Part shown: in pieces, positions 41,872 to 48,670 of the stretch | How the letters are laid out: every line of letters begins with the position of its first letter | Position numbering within the stretch: the stretch's first letter is position 1 | Assembly: GCF_047338595.1 (NCBI RefSeq) | Contig: NZ_JBLFBO010000011.1 | Span: 22,372-86,371 of the forward strand | Direction: 5' to 3' | Source: Nitrospira_D sp019636945 | GTDB taxonomy: Bacteria; Nitrospirota; Nitrospiria; Nitrospirales; Nitrospiraceae | Length of the DNA: 64,000 nt | The notes under the pieces: model-generated | What the model saw: only the letters and a program-made list of their open reading frames with translations | Told to the model about the DNA's origin: nothing | Database searches by the model: none | Translations under genes and position numbers: made by a program

Positions 41872-42011
41872 TCAGTCTGCCAGGCCCATGCCGATCACAA
41901 TGAGCACCGCATAATTCTGTTTCGCATGGCCCTCGACCAGAGGCCTCGCTCCTCTTGGCTCGACGGGAAACGCCGACTGCTTTGCCTTGGCGGGTTGGTT
42001 GCTTTGCGGTC
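41872..42011 (-). pseudogene. 3' remnant of a duplicated secreted-protein gene
   Basis: On the minus strand this encodes 'KAKQSAFPVEPRGARPLVEGHAKQNYAVLIVIGMGLAD' and stop. It is nearly the same as the last 40 residues of the intact gene at 42917-43612 (AKQTAFPVAPGGAMPPVEGCAKQDYAVLIVIGVGVEN). Upstream of the match an in-frame stop follows within a few codons and the rest is absent, so it is a truncated duplicate. The cysteine conserved in the full copy is a histidine here. Confidence 0.8.
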
Positions 42012-42058
42012 AACTGAGAATAAAGAAAGATGCTCGACTGTTTACGGAGATGATGCTC

Positions 42059-42087
42059 TGACGACACGGCGCACCGCCGTGTCGTCA
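42059..42087. terminator. Perfect 12-bp hairpin
   Basis: TGACGACACGGC pairs exactly with GCCGTGTCGTCA around a five-base loop. No T-tract follows on either strand, so it may be a transcription attenuating structure, a protein site or part of a decayed element. It lies between the gene remnant and the intact 42163 gene. Confidence 0.45.
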
Positions 42088-42162
42088 GCAATCTACCAGG
42101 TGTTGCGTTAGGAATGGCCTACACCGGCCAACCAACCGGAGCCATCTCGATCCTGCCCTTAA

Positions 42163-42582
42163 TCATTTTCCCACTTTCAAGAGCCATCCGTCGCCGCGCT
42201 CACAGAGATTGGGGCCTTTCGCCGTAATAGCCACTCTGATGAAGGTGTCTTTGGCTGAGGCGGGGATCTTGCCGCTGACGAGAAACCCATCGAAGTGAGG
42301 CGTCACGGTGACCGGGACGTTTTCGTCCTTGATCATCACGGTAATGGTTTTGGGAAACGTCCCCTTGGATGCCACAAACGAAAATGCCGATTGCGGCGCG
42401 ACTTCGGTATTGTTGTCTGCTTGTGAGTAAGGCTTCGGCATGAATGTGGAAAACGATACGACGCCGCAGCCACCCGAGCTGCTAGAGCCGGGAGGGGGGG
42501 AATCATAGCCGGCCCTGACCTCGCCGATGTTGCTAAAGGCACTGAGTATCATAACGATCACTAGGGTATATCGAACATTCAT
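42163..42582 (-). CDS. Small secreted protein, paralogue of 51768-52181
   Basis: ATG 42582 follows GAGGTG by seven bases; the product is 139 residues with signal peptide (YTLVIVMILSAFSNIGEVRAG). A Gly/Ser/Pro-rich stretch precedes a beta-rich domain: 'VVSFSTFMPKPYS', 'EVAPQSAFSFVASKGTFPKTITVMIKDENVPVTVTPHFDGFLVSGKIPASAKDTFIRVAITAKGPNLCERGDGWLLKVGK'. The same order of blocks (APxSxFSFxASK, VKDExVPVTxTP, GxxPASA, LCxRxDGWLLKV) occurs in the gene at 51768. Probably an immunoglobulin-like or sulfur-carrier-like fold. Function unknown. Confidence 0.75.
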   Translation of the reverse strand: MNVRYTLVIVMILSAFSNIGEVRAGYDSPPPGSSSSGGCGVVSFSTFMPKPYSQADNNTEVAPQSAFSFVASKGTFPKTITVMIKDENVPVTVTPHFDGFLVSGKIPASAKDTFIRVAITAKGPNLCERGDGWLLKVGK

Positions 42583-42633
42583 GATGACACCTCGCTGTTG
42601 ATTGTTGAGAGTGGCCGGGATGGCGGAGCTCAA

Positions 42634-42916
42634 TGATTATGACCTATTGTGTAATCCCTGAGGGACAAATAGCAAACCTCGGATGACTTGCAAAGACAGG
42701 GGTGGGTGGCTCGCTCGTTGTGAAGATCCTGCACGTGGCTGACGGAAGCATTGCGAGTCTGGCTGACTGTTTCCTTCGGACCAAGCCCTGACGGTGGCCA
42801 ATCCGCTGGCGGATCAAGCTGTACCGGAGGATGTGACGAGTAGCTTGGGATGGATAGAATAAATCAGGAGTCTTGTATTGCAGTCGCCGCGCAAGTTGTG
42901 GATGCGCCACCGCAGT
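42634..42916. other. Intergenic region
   Basis: About 280 bases between two leftward genes, with no convincing reading frame and no clear terminator. It should hold the promoter of the 42163 gene. Confidence 0.35.
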
Positions 42917-43612
42917 TCAGTTTTCCACGCCCACCCCGATCACAATGAGCACCGCGTAATCCTGTTTCGCGCAGCCCTCGACCGGAGGCATCGCTCCCCC
43001 TGGTGCAACAGGAAATGCCGTTTGTTTCGCGTTGGCCGGTGAGCACGAACTACCCGCCGTTGACGGGGTATAGCGTGCGGACCGGCAGGCGAGGTGGGTC
43101 ACGTCGTAGAGCGTCGCGCCTCGATCGAGCTCCCAGCGCCTGTCGCCATGGCCATCGGCAGGATGAATTGTCAGTACGGCTGTCACTTTGCGGGCGCCTG
43201 TGACCACATATTTACCGGGAGGAAGCGGAACGGTCGGTTGCTCCATGATCAAGCCATGTTCCTCCAACCACCAGTCCGCTTCGTCAAACATCCAACGTGC
43301 TGGAGCGACGCCACCAGCACCTTTCAAGGAGTCATAGCGGTTCAGCTTCACACCCCGAGGGCCTGGGTCCACCGGCCACAAACCCCACAACTGTGCGCCG
43401 TTCCCAGAGGTCGATTTGGGATCACCCAACGCTGCGATGTACTGCGTCGAGATGCGCCTGAACTTCGCCTGGCCTCCGTCTGCGGCCTGGACCGCCTGAG
43501 CTGCGGCAGTGATTATTACCAGCAACACCGTCGCCAGGCAGACGCGATGGATGAGGCGCTCCCTGTTACTCATGCGCGCTGACACCTCTCTTTGTGGCAC
43601 AGAGGTTTGCAT
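42917..43612 (-). CDS. Secreted protein of unknown function (intact parent of the 41872 remnant)
   Basis: ATG 43612 has GAGG six bases ahead. The 231-residue product has an n-region of about 25 residues then a signal segment (VCLATVLLVIITAAAQAVQA). The mature part contains 'RRISTQYIAALGDPKSTSGNGAQLWGLWPVDPGPRGVKLNRYDSL', 'WMFDEADWWLEEHGLIMEQPTVPLPPGKYVVTGARKVTAVLTIH', 'LYDVTHLACRSARYTP..SCSP' and the C-terminal block duplicated at 41872. Three cysteines in the second half may form disulfides. I do not recognise a family; the resemblance between this gene and the remnant shows local duplication. Confidence 0.75.
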   Translation of the reverse strand: MQTSVPQREVSARMSNRERLIHRVCLATVLLVIITAAAQAVQAADGGQAKFRRISTQYIAALGDPKSTSGNGAQLWGLWPVDPGPRGVKLNRYDSLKGAGGVAPARWMFDEADWWLEEHGLIMEQPTVPLPPGKYVVTGARKVTAVLTIHPADGHGDRRWELDRGATLYDVTHLACRSARYTPSTAGSSCSPANAKQTAFPVAPGGAMPPVEGCAKQDYAVLIVIGVGVEN

Positions 43613-43727
43613 CTCGACCTCTTCCAGGATTGGCATCATCATACCCCGTTCTATTCAGGCTGGGGCAGCAACAAGTAGATCACAGCTACCCTTTACCACC
43701 CCGGTTATCTGGATATCCAGAACGACA

Positions 43728-44273
43728 TCAACCGCACCCTTTCAATCGTTGTAATTCTAATTGGAGGGTCTGCGTACCATCCGCGATCCAGATATGCCCG
43801 TCTTGGATTGTCCATTGTAAGTGCATGGAAGGTTTTGCCATATTTGCGAGGGTGCGGATGCCCTCCATCGGGATCAGCGTGACAGCGAGGTTCTTGAGGC
43901 GGTCGAGTGAGGCACGCTGGTTTTCCCACCAGGCTTCTGCACCGCGAGGTCCGTAGACATAGATGACGACCTGTTTGGAACGGCCGCATGCTTGACGAAT
44001 GGTTTTTTCATCCGGCTGACCGATCTCGATCCAGAGATCAATGGCCCCAGTAGCATCCCGTTGCCATAGGGCCGGTTCATCCTCGGTGCCGACTCCACGG
44101 CCGAATGCCAAGACGTCGTCTGCATGGAGTGCAAACGCGAGCACTCGCATCATCAAGCGCTCTTCGGTCTCGGATGGATGTCGTGCCAGGGTCAGCGTAT
44201 GGTCCTGAAAGTAGTGACGGTCTAGATCGGAGATCTGCAGGACGGCCTTATAGATGGTTGCGTTCGTTGCCAT
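43728..44273 (-). CDS. yaeQ: YaeQ-family protein
   Basis: ATG 44273 gives the canonical N-terminus 'MATNATIYKAVLQISDLDRHYFQDHTLTLARHPSETEERLMMRVLAFALHA'. It is followed by 'LAFGRGVGTEDEPALWQRDATGAIDLWIEIGQPDEKTIRQACGRSKQVVIYVYG'. This is the PD-(D/E)xK-like fold of the YaeQ family (181 residues here, the usual size). E. coli YaeQ was linked to suppression of RfaH loss; its biochemical role is unsettled. 16 bases after the VF530 gene on the same strand. Confidence 0.9.
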   Translation of the reverse strand: MATNATIYKAVLQISDLDRHYFQDHTLTLARHPSETEERLMMRVLAFALHADDVLAFGRGVGTEDEPALWQRDATGAIDLWIEIGQPDEKTIRQACGRSKQVVIYVYGPRGAEAWWENQRASLDRLKNLAVTLIPMEGIRTLANMAKPSMHLQWTIQDGHIWIADGTQTLQLELQRLKGCG

Positions 44274-44289
44274 AGGGTCAAGGGGGAGT

Positions 44290-44520
44290 CTAGGGCAGGT
44301 CTCTGACAAACAGTTGCTCAACACGTGTGCGCGCCCAGGGGGTCTTGCGCAGGAATGTCAGACTGGACTTGATCGTTGGATGATGGCGGAAGCAGCGGAT
44401 GGGTACGCGCCGACCCAGTTCGGCCCATCCGTGGCGTGCAACCAGGGTCGTGACAATAGTTTCCAAGGTGATTCCGTGCAACGGATCGCGGGGGTGAGAG
44501 GTGGAATGTGGAAGGTCCAT
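44290..44520 (-). CDS. VF530-type DNA-binding protein
   Basis: 76 residues matching the VF530 family almost throughout: 'DPLHGITLETIVTTLVARHGWAELGRRVPIRCFRHHPTIKSSLTFLRKTPWARTRVEQLFV'. The fold is a small double-stranded-DNA-binding helical bundle first described in Vibrio fischeri. Upstream of yaeQ and probably co-transcribed, with its promoter facing the smbP promoter. Confidence 0.9.
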   Translation of the reverse strand: MDLPHSTSHPRDPLHGITLETIVTTLVARHGWAELGRRVPIRCFRHHPTIKSSLTFLRKTPWARTRVEQLFVRDLP

Positions 44521-44523
44521 TGA

Positions 44524-44554
44524 TTGACAGGCTACAGAAATGTTGTGCTAAGGT
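44524..44554 (+). promoter_or_regulatory. Candidate promoter of smbP
   Basis: TTGACA (44524-44529) and TAAGGT (44549-44554) separated by 19 bases. The -35 box is perfect; the spacing is long. It lies 62 bases before the smbP-like start. Confidence 0.4.
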
Positions 44555-44615
44555 AAACCCCAGATTGCAGACAGTGGTACTCGGCACAACACGCTTAACC
44601 AGGAGGGGCATGACG

Positions 44616-44957
44616 ATGAAGAGTAAATTCTATCGCGGGGCATTCATTCTCGGTGCGCTTGGGATGTTGGTGAGTGTTCCGGTGCTCAACGCTCAGCCGT
44701 CTCCAGCCGGGAACGTGTTGGACTCCATTGCGCATGCGAAAGAGGCAGTGGAGCATGGCAAACAGGGGCATGCTGACGTACTGGCGACCCATGCGGAAAA
44801 GTCACGGAATCATGCCGAGCGGGGAGGGAAAAATCCGCATTTGGGCGAAGGGATCAAGCATCTGACGGAAGCCATCGAGCATGGCAAGGCGGGCCATGCC
44901 GACGTTGCCACGCAACATGCCGAAGAGGCGCTCACGCATTTGAGCGAAGCAAAGTAA
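44616..44957 (+). CDS. smbP: SmbP-type small periplasmic metal-binding protein
   Basis: ATG 44616 with AGGAGG nine bases ahead (ATG 44610 is the alternative). 113 residues: signal peptide ending VLNAQ, then a helical mature part with eleven histidines arranged in two related blocks (EAVEHGKQGHADVLATHAEKS and EAIEHGKAGHADVATQHAEEA). This is the composition of SmbP, a Cu/Ni-binding helical bundle from ammonia oxidisers. It is likely to buffer copper or other metals in the periplasm. A strong terminator follows. Confidence 0.85.
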   Translation: MKSKFYRGAFILGALGMLVSVPVLNAQPSPAGNVLDSIAHAKEAVEHGKQGHADVLATHAEKSRNHAERGGKNPHLGEGIKHLTEAIEHGKAGHADVATQHAEEALTHLSEAK

Positions 44958-44991
44958 GCATTCAGACCCTCAATTGCGGTGATCTCGTATG

Positions 44992-45021
44992 AACGGGCAG
45001 GGGAAAAGTCTCCTGCCCGTT
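44992..45021 (+). terminator. Rho-independent terminator after smbP
   Basis: AACGGGCAGG pairs with CCTGCCCGTT, extended by part of the inner GGA/TCT, followed by TCTGTTT. It is 35 bases beyond the smbP stop. Confidence 0.85.
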
Positions 45022-45059
45022 TCTGTTTGGAGAGAGGGGCACTGGAAGGAGAATACGCT

Positions 45060-45668
45060 ATGCGTGTGATTGTAGTTGGTGGAACGGGGACGATTGGATC
45101 AGCTGTGGTGAAGATGCTTTCGGAGCGGCATGAGGTCGTCGTGGCTGGGCGGAAGTCAGGAGCCGTAACTGTCGACCTGGCCGCGCCAGATTCGATCCGT
45201 GCGATGTTTCAGACAGTGGGAAAATTCGATGCGGTGGTCAGTGCGGCCGGACAGGCAAAGTTTGGAAGTCTCGATGATTTGACTGATGCAGACTATCTCT
45301 TCAGTTTCTCGAACAAGCTGATGGGACAAGCCAATCTCGTGCGGATCGGTCGGCAGTTCATTGCCGATGGTGGGTCATTGACGCTCACAACCGGAGTGCT
45401 CGGTCAGGAACCGATCAAGGGCAGCGCTTCCATCAGTATGGTGAATGCCGGGCTTGAAGGTTTTGTCCGGGCGGCTGCTCTTGAATTGCCACGTGGGATC
45501 CGAGTTAATGTGGTGAGTCCACCTTGGGTGACGGAAACCCTTGTCGCGCGCAAGATGGACCCCGCGACTGGCATGCCGGCTGCCGTAGTGGCGAAGGCCT
45601 ATCTTGCCAGTGTCGAAGGGACCATGACGGGACAGACGATCGATCCACGGAGGCTTACAGGTACATGA
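45060..45668 (+). CDS. Short-chain dehydrogenase/reductase
   Basis: ATG 45060 follows GGAAGGAG. 202 residues with the SDR glycine motif 'VIVVGGTGTIGSAVVKML', 'DAVVSAAGQAKFG', 'TLTTGVLGQEPIKGSASISMVNAGLEGFVRAAALEL' and 'RVNVVSPPWVTET'. The usual YxxxK active-site pair is replaced: at the expected Tyr there is Ser-Ile-Ser-Met-Val-Asn. So this is a short, atypical SDR, close to the type that lacks the Tyr. Catalytic ability is uncertain. Confidence 0.85.
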   Translation: MRVIVVGGTGTIGSAVVKMLSERHEVVVAGRKSGAVTVDLAAPDSIRAMFQTVGKFDAVVSAAGQAKFGSLDDLTDADYLFSFSNKLMGQANLVRIGRQFIADGGSLTLTTGVLGQEPIKGSASISMVNAGLEGFVRAAALELPRGIRVNVVSPPWVTETLVARKMDPATGMPAAVVAKAYLASVEGTMTGQTIDPRRLTGT

Positions 45669-45707
45669 CTCCGGTCACTTCGTCAAGATGAAGAGGGATT
45701 GCAATGC

Positions 45708-46496
45708 ATGAGCTCAATCTGCAAGACTGCTCATGCGATGGTGCCTGTTGTCCCACCATTCACGATTGACCAGGCAATTCTCCTCACGCGCTTCTTGTCT
45801 GCACCACAACGACCTGAAGACACCTTGACCTATCCCCAATTGGCCGGCTTCTTGTTCGGCCTCGCGAACGGGCCGGAGTTGATCCAGCCGTCAGAATGGA
45901 TTCCCCTTGTCTTCAACGATCAAGATGCGGGGTACGAGACGGACGATGAAGCGAACCAGGTACTCCAGGCCATGATGGCACTCTACAACGACAGTGTTAG
46001 GGAGCGGCCAGGAGGCGCGGTATCCCTTCCACCGGGGTGTGAGGTACGACCTGATCTCATGGAGAATCTGACGATCGATTCGCCGTTGAGTCAATGGGCA
46101 CAGGGATTTGGCATGGGCTATGAGTATCTGTCTGAGGTGTGGGATGCGTATACACCGGATGAATTTGATGAGGAGATCGGCGCGTTGTTGATGACACTCA
46201 CATTTTTTAGCTCACCAGCACTTGCCGACGCCTACTATCAGGAGGGAAACAAGAAGGGGACCTTTGATCAGCTTGCCGAGTCGGTGATGGAGATCTTCCC
46301 CGAGGCCATGCGTGAGTATGCGCATCTGGGACGGTCGATCTATCGCGTACGACTCGAATCGGGCGACATCGACACGAACTCCTCACTCCCTATCAAAATT
46401 GGGCGCAATGATCCCTGTTTCTGCGGGAGCGGGAAGAAGTTTAAAAAGTGCTGTGATCTCACGAAGGGCACAGGGCAGGCGCCGGTCTTCCACTGA
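45708..46496 (+). CDS. UPF0149/YecA-family protein with SEC-C zinc motif
   Basis: 262 residues from ATG 45708. N-terminal YecA-like region ('LTRFLSAPQRPEDTLTYPQLAGFLFGLANGPELIQPSEWIPLVF', 'WAQGFGMGYEYLSEVW') and a C-terminal SEC-C motif 'IGRNDPCFCGSGKKFKKCC', a zinc-binding module as in SecA. YecA-type proteins bind metal and contact the translocation machinery or ribosome. 38 bases after the SDR gene. Confidence 0.88.
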   Translation: MSSICKTAHAMVPVVPPFTIDQAILLTRFLSAPQRPEDTLTYPQLAGFLFGLANGPELIQPSEWIPLVFNDQDAGYETDDEANQVLQAMMALYNDSVRERPGGAVSLPPGCEVRPDLMENLTIDSPLSQWAQGFGMGYEYLSEVWDAYTPDEFDEEIGALLMTLTFFSSPALADAYYQEGNKKGTFDQLAESVMEIFPEAMREYAHLGRSIYRVRLESGDIDTNSSLPIKIGRNDPCFCGSGKKFKKCCDLTKGTGQAPVFH

Positions 46497-46528
46497 CAGA
46501 GGTAAGCGGTTATATCTACATTTTCACT

Positions 46529-46753
46529 ATGTCGTATCGATCTGACCCCTCTGCCGATTTATTTTCAGCCGACTCCCGCCGCACGTTTTATGAAGCCCAT
46601 CCTTCGATAGCCTTGTTTATGCTCTTGGTCGTGTTGGCTGCACCGTTTGCAGGACTCTATGTGGCGGGGCTGCTGGGTGTGGTGGTCGGTGTGTTGGTCT
46701 CGGCCGCAGCCTACGTCCTGACGCCTTGTTTCTGGAAGTGGATCGGCGGCTGA
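46529..46753 (+). CDS. Small membrane protein
   Basis: 74 residues: soluble N-terminus (SYRSDPSADLFSADSRRTFYEAHPS), then two closely spaced hydrophobic helices (IALFMLLVVLAAPFAGLYVAG and LGVVVGVLVSAAAYVLTPCFW). No strong ribosome site. Its stop lies inside the hairpin that follows. Not recognised. Confidence 0.55.
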   Translation: MSYRSDPSADLFSADSRRTFYEAHPSIALFMLLVVLAAPFAGLYVAGLLGVVVGVLVSAAAYVLTPCFWKWIGG

Positions 46754-46772
46754 CTCGGCTGAGCCAGCCGCC
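46745..46772. terminator. Bidirectional hairpin terminator between convergent genes
   Basis: GGCGGCTG pairs with CAGCCGCC, with an inner CTC/GAG stem, between the small membrane gene (+) and the Tim44-like gene (-). The plus-strand arm overlaps the stop codon of the membrane gene. Confidence 0.7.
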
Positions 46773-46784
46773 TCCTTGCATCGA

Positions 46785-47813
46785 TTATTGCTGCTGGATG
46801 GCTGACAAAAGCCACTGGCCATTCTGCACACGCATGAAGGTCCAGACTTCGATGGATTCGGTTGCGGTGTCTTCACTGCCTTCAACCAGATAGCCGGGTT
46901 CTCCACGTGGGATGGTTGTGGAGACGGTATAGTCACGGGCATTCCAGCGAAGATCGACGGTGGCGTAGTCGGTACCATCTTCAGCCCAGGATTCGCGTAC
47001 GTCTCCCTTCAGCAACACCACGTCTTCCACGTGATTCTGTATGCCGCGACTGCTGTCTTCGGCCAACGCGGTGCTGAAATAGCTCAACATTTCTGGTGTC
47101 ACACACCGTCGCAATGCCGCGACGTCTTGTGTGCTCCATGCGGATTGAATCTCCGTCAGTAATTGCTGGAAAGCCGCTTTATCCTCGGATGTGACAGTGT
47201 AGGTCTCAGTGTCGACATCGTCGGTGGAGCGGTTGGCCGATACGTCGAGGAGGCTTCCTCTGGTAGAGGTGCTGCGTGAGAGCCCGGTGAATACCGGTGC
47301 AGGAGTCTGCTTAGACTTTCTGAAAAAGTAGAAGGCGCCTGCTCCGATTGCCATCAGGAGGAGAATGAGCCCAAAGGAGTTCCCCGATGCGGATGCCGGT
47401 GCCGATCCAGATCCCGATTCCGTGTCCGTGGTTTTAGCGTTGCTCTCTGTCGCGCCAAAGAGCATATGGCCGAGCCATGTTCCGGCTAAACCACCGGCGA
47501 TCCCGGCAAGCAAGGGATTGCGTTGAAACCAGGAAGGAGACGTGGCCGGGGTCGGTTGAGCCGTCGGGCTGTTCGTGGTCTGAGGTGGTGGTGTCGTTGA
47601 AGGTCTGGAGGTCGTGGATTGTTCAATGGGCTTGGCACCGTTCTCTTGATGGGTTCGTGATCCACGGCTTCCGAATCCCATTGATGAATTTCCGCCACGA
47701 GACCCGCTTGAATATCCTCCACCACCTCCTCGCGCTTTGGCAAATGACAGGGTGGGTAGGCCGATAAGCGAGGCGATGATGCAGGCTGCTATAAGCTTTG
47801 AACTGTTTTGCAT
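46785..47813 (-). CDS. Tim44-like domain membrane-associated protein
   Basis: ATG 47813 has AAGGA six bases ahead; the longer frame does not. 342 residues: signal peptide or anchor (LIAACIIASLIGLPTLSFAKA), a long Gly/Ser then Thr/Pro-rich low-complexity region, two hydrophobic stretches (LLAGIAGGLAGTWLGHMLFG and GLILLLMAIGAGAFYFF) and a C-terminal Tim44-like domain ('FQQLLTEIQSAWSTQDVAALRRCVTPEMLSYFSTAL...YATVDLRWNARDYTV...VEVWTFMRVQNGQWLLSAIQQ'-type). Tim44-like bacterial proteins are lipid-binding or transporter-related. Role unknown. Confidence 0.85.
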   Translation of the reverse strand: MQNSSKLIAACIIASLIGLPTLSFAKARGGGGGYSSGSRGGNSSMGFGSRGSRTHQENGAKPIEQSTTSRPSTTPPPQTTNSPTAQPTPATSPSWFQRNPLLAGIAGGLAGTWLGHMLFGATESNAKTTDTESGSGSAPASASGNSFGLILLLMAIGAGAFYFFRKSKQTPAPVFTGLSRSTSTRGSLLDVSANRSTDDVDTETYTVTSEDKAAFQQLLTEIQSAWSTQDVAALRRCVTPEMLSYFSTALAEDSSRGIQNHVEDVVLLKGDVRESWAEDGTDYATVDLRWNARDYTVSTTIPRGEPGYLVEGSEDTATESIEVWTFMRVQNGQWLLSAIQQQ

Positions 47814-47920
47814 AGATGTCCTTTCACAAGAGGGTGACACTCTCAGGCACGATCCTATCCTACCAGTTTTAGGGGAAGAAAACCGAATATTTGGGCTGTG
47901 ACTCGGCGGATCTCCAGATG

Positions 47921-48403
47921 TCAACAGCTTGCTGTGGACGGCCGGTTAAATTCGGCGATTGTGGGAAATACGAGCGCTGCAAAATCCCAATAACGCATCC
48001 GGATCGCTTCTGAGTGAGTCCCTGCCTCAAAGAGAATCTCCTCGTCCCCGATGAGCGAGCGGTCAACGTAGACCGGAAGGCCGTAGAGGGTGCCGAGCGG
48101 CGGCATCGCGCCGACTTCGCAGTCTGGGAAGAGCTGTGCCAATTCTTCCTCGGTCGCAAGTCGGACGCGGTGGGTGCCGAACATTCCTCGCAGGCGTTGG
48201 AAATCGAGCTTTGTCGTGGCCGGCAGAACCATGGTGATGAATCGCTCTTTGACCTTTACGATAACCACCTTGGCCATGGACTGTTCCGGGAGATGGAGGC
48301 TTTCGGCAACTGCACGCGCGCGATTTGTGTGAGAGTGAGCCAAGATATCGTAATGGACATGTTCGTGATCAAGACGTGACTTCAGGGTGCGTGGAATAGG
48401 CAT
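47921..48403 (-). CDS. YbaK/ProX-family aminoacyl-tRNA deacylase
   Basis: 160 residues matching the YbaK/aa-tRNA editing fold: 'VHYDILAHSHTNRARAVAESLHLPEQSMAKVVIVKVKERFITMVLPATTKLDFQRLRGMF' (with the conserved lysine in MAKVV), 'RLATEEELAQLFPDCEVGAMPPLGTLYGLPVYVDRSL' (with the GAMPP motif). These enzymes remove mischarged amino acids from tRNA. Which tRNA is unknown. 107 bases upstream of the Tim44-like start on the same strand. Confidence 0.9.
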   Translation of the reverse strand: MPIPRTLKSRLDHEHVHYDILAHSHTNRARAVAESLHLPEQSMAKVVIVKVKERFITMVLPATTKLDFQRLRGMFGTHRVRLATEEELAQLFPDCEVGAMPPLGTLYGLPVYVDRSLIGDEEILFEAGTHSEAIRMRYWDFAALVFPTIAEFNRPSTASC

Positions 48404-48670
48404 GGCCAGACCTCCTGTGGTGGGCGTTTCCAGCTGGAAATCGCTGGTGGGAATTCAGTGAAGAAACTTCTGGAAGATGCAGAGCTGATCGTCGGGATCA
48501 TCTTCATGACTACGACTCCACGTAGCTCATGACGACCGGCAGGTATACGGTGAGTATATTCCTTTTAACGGTTTTAGCAAATCTGCTGTTGGCCAATTGA
48601 CCCGAGCTCTCCCAGCGCGTGGGCACTCCAGGTGAGAAGAGGCCCTGTTTGGCAGCCTGATGCGAGTGTC
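48404..48670. other. Intergenic region
   Basis: About 267 bases with no credible gene. Contains the promoter of the ybaK-like gene and the downstream end of the second sthA-like gene. Confidence 0.35.

Noticed and set aside
41834..42091. Open frame of 85 codons on the minus strand
   Set aside because: It is out of frame with the duplicated fragment; the true homology is in the other frame and broken, so it is called a pseudogene remnant.
42059..42115. Third attC site (hairpin followed by GTTAGGA)
   Set aside because: No inverse core RYYYAAC at the right distance; the core's last base is wrong.
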